Assembly (NCBI GenBank): GCA_009746045.1
Contig: RPFO01000744.1
Span: 493,635-555,634 of the forward strand
Direction of reading: 5' to 3'
DNA from: Mesostigma viride
Lineage: Eukaryota; Streptophyta; Mesostigmatophyceae; Mesostigmatales; Mesostigmataceae
Length of the DNA: 62,000 bases
In this document: positions 59,838 through 62,000 of the stretch, piece by piece
Layout: each line of letters begins with the position of its first letter
Numbering within the stretch: the stretch's first letter is position 1
Notes under the pieces: model-generated
The model's database searches: none
What the model was told of the DNA's origin: nothing
Seen by the model: the letters and a program-made list of their open reading frames with translations, nothing else
Program-made: the position numbers and the translations under genes

Positions 59838-61270
59838 AACCGTCCCTCGAGCATGGCCAGACTTATAAGCATGTGAATAACAATAATGATGATGGCACTA
59901 AAATGCCTTACCAGCATTTTCTATGTTTCTCCCACTACTGACCTAGAGGTTAGAGTGCAAGGTTTATGTCAACCAAGCTAATCAACACAGCAACAACTCC
60001 TTCACTGCCCTACCTGAGATGGGCAACAAACTGGAACTACGGAGGGCAAGGAACCAAGGAGATCATGGCATACGAAGCTTGCATGCAGTCAACCATGTCA
60101 ACCATGGTTGGCTCAGCACATTGCAGTCTTTTCACATGATGATATCAAGGGAAAGCTCAAATAAACCAATGGTGGTAGCTATCTACATGCAGTCACACAA
60201 ATGCAATATCTCCAATGATCGTCAATAAAACACTTCCTCCCCTGCACGATAAAATTGAAAGAAACCATTGGCGGCCCTCCAGCGCATGAGCGCTGTGATG
60301 CCGCTGCGAAGAGAGGGTGCGTCACTCTCACACAACAAGAAGCGTCCATACGCACAACATCCTTGCCAGAACACGTCTTATGAAATGCCTTCAACCTTCC
60401 CGAGAAGATATGGGCTTCGACTGAAGCGGCCCTGACCACGACGTCAGCGAAAACAATCCAAAGCTGCCAGGTATTCGACAACACCACGGCAAGCAACGGC
60501 GAGCTAGCTGGCGGAAACTGCCCAAAAAGAACGAAAAAAACTTCGAACGATGAGCTCATAGAAGAAGGAACTGATAGCACATAACATTCGCGACAAATCT
60601 ATACCCATCCCTCGCAGATCCCTCGCCCAGGAGCGCAGCAACGGCCGTTCTTCCATGGAAGGTTCCGACATGCACTGCGCAGGCCTGAAGAATTACTTAC
60701 CGAGAATAGCCGAAAATGTAGCAAAAAGCACCAGTTCGGTTTGGAATTCAATGCTACCGATATTAATGCATCGTTCACGGTCAAAAATTCCCCACAAACT
60801 GCGAATTCACTGCCGCTATCACGAATTCTATTTTATTCCGCGCGACCAAAAAATGCAGTTTACCCCCCATGCCGATGGCAGTAAAAGAAAGCAGCGATAT
60901 TGTAAACCAGCTACTTGCCGCCACAACCCAACATCATTAAATCATCGTCTTCAACATTCGAGCATTTTGTTTCCATTTCTCTAGCCCTACATTGCTAGTT
61001 TCGCCTAAACGCAGTCGCCATGGCCACTTCCGCAAGGGGCGCGCGCCGCGTGCACGTCGTCCCACTTTTCACTTGACGGCGGTAAGGTAATCCACCCGGC
61101 TAAGGGCCACCTTAATTGCAAAACTCCTGGCATTCGCAGGACTGGCCAGATTGTCATTCTGAGCACGGATTTGGAATCAGCGACATCGACTTCGCATGGT
61201 AAGTGTAGCAAGCTTACTCGTGAATTTTTGGCGCCAAAAAAATTCGGCCGGCGCACGTCCCCTTACTGTA
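59838..61270. other. Unassigned AT-rich flank
   Basis: No gene was identified. One minus-strand open frame (60580-60179, 133 codons) has no recognised motif, so I do not call it. There is a short dyad 'aaccatgtcaaccatggtt' at 60089-60107. Confidence 0.4.
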
Positions 61271-61387
61271 ATGCATCTCTTGTACATGTGTGAGGTGACC
61301 TTGGGGTCCTAGTAGGTTATGTATCTGACAGTTTTGCTACAACTGTAAGGCATTGGGAATGGCTGCGTCCATTGAATGGCTATGTAT
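61271..61387 (+). repeat. Solo copy of the LTR element's 3' UTR segment
   Basis: aatgcatctcttgtacatgt and the next ~95 bp match 59312-59421, with insertions of about 4 bp (gtat) and 9-10 bp (gctacaactg). It is joined directly to the LINE RT fragment that follows. Confidence 0.75.
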
Positions 61388-62000
61388 GAGTATGAGTTGA
61401 AGGCATGGCGTGACGACATTGCTGGCTTTATCCTCTTCTGGGACTTTGAAAAAGCGTTTGACTACCGCATGTGCTGGGCATACCTCCGACACATATTGAT
61501 CGGCTTAGGCCGGTTTGGCCCACGCATCCTAACGGTCATCATGGGAATGATCAAATCGCTAACCTGGTACATCCTTATCAACGGTCATCATAAATCTGCA
61601 CTTGGCCACAGCTCAAGATCCCTCCCCCAAGGACGGAGATTGTATGTCCCCCATCTTGTTCCTACTGGCACACGCAGGATTGTTTTGGCTCCACCAGCAC
61701 GACCCTCGTCTGCAGGGCTTCCCGCTTGCAGGCAGTGCCAAAGGTATTGTACAGATAGCCTATGTGGATGACACCACCAATGTTTGCATCTCTCTACAGG
61801 AAGTGAATGCTGTCTTGGAAAATATCAACACGTACTCTGTGGCCTCACAACAACGTTGTAATGTGCAATAGTCCACGGGACTGCACATCGGCAAACCCAA
61901 CCCATCTCGGATAAACCCCTCTCACCTGGCCATGACATGGGTCAAACCAGGTGAACACCATCTTTTGCACAATTGCCCCAATGGCTGCACGCCAGAGGGA
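61388..62000 (+). pseudogene. LINE reverse transcriptase fragment, runs off the window
   Basis: RT motif A 'GFILFWDFEKAFDY' (about 61409-61460), motif B 'DGDCMSPILFLLA' (about 61635-61670, after a frame change near 61600) and motif C 'QIAYVDDTTN' (about 61753-61785), followed by an in-frame stop at 61868 and 'HIGKPNPSR'-like sequence. It is a decayed non-LTR RT, different from the YADD LINE. The start is truncated at the junction with the 59.3-kb repeat copy. Confidence 0.75.

Noticed and set aside
60179-60580. Minus-strand 133-codon ORF
   Set aside because: No motif, no splice or promoter support, and composition close to background.

Overview
The window is eukaryotic nuclear DNA, most likely from a green alga and probably a chlorophyte. 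The evidence is GC-rich exons carrying very long Ala/Gly/Ser/Pro-rich inserts, introns of about 0.3-1.7 kb with GT-AG borders and dense minisatellites, TGTAA motifs just downstream of the coiled-coil gene and inside the LTR (TGTAA is the usual chlorophyte polyadenylation signal), and a Mediator subunit that aligns best with plant MED14. No species can be named from the sequence. No rRNA, convincing tRNA, CRISPR array or operon was seen.

Layout. (1) 1-900: 3' ends of non-LTR retrotransposons (LINEs). (2) 937-20890, minus strand: a 12-exon gene for Mediator subunit 14. All twelve exons join in phase to 3192 codons plus a stop; the length comes from low-complexity inserts. (3) 20891-26280: intergenic DNA with LINE pieces. 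One is a minus-strand LINE reverse transcriptase split by a 1346-bp piggyBac-like element flanked by TTAA. (4) 26281-42775, minus strand: a 15-exon gene, again fully phase-consistent, for a 1567-residue coiled-coil protein with two UVR-like motifs. I do not recognise it by name. (5) 43-47 kb: a fold-back element, a LINE fragment with a zinc-binding tail, a small conserved plastid-type gene on the plus strand (45108-45698) and more LINE debris. (6) 47-52 kb: nested repeats, namely two nearly identical 0.55-kb LINE ends, a decayed Copia-like reverse transcriptase fragment and a PHD-finger fragment. (7) 52341-59832: a complete young LTR retrotransposon (two 378-bp LTRs identical by eye, 5-bp target duplication) with a Copia-like RT but an unusual gag-INT-protease-RT-RNase H order. 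(8) 59.8-62 kb: mostly unassigned, ending in another LINE RT fragment that runs off the window.

The two large genes lie in tandem on the minus strand and show no sign of functional coupling. MED14 is the scaffold of the Mediator complex in the nucleus. The most unusual structural theme is shared by both genes. Many introns contain decayed tandem copies of the last 20-40 bp of the preceding exon, often with the GT donor retained, so the introns look as if they grew by repeated duplication of the exon/intron border. The other notable item is the LTR element, with its odd domain order, its AGTTA...TAACT termini and its lack of a recognisable tRNA primer site.
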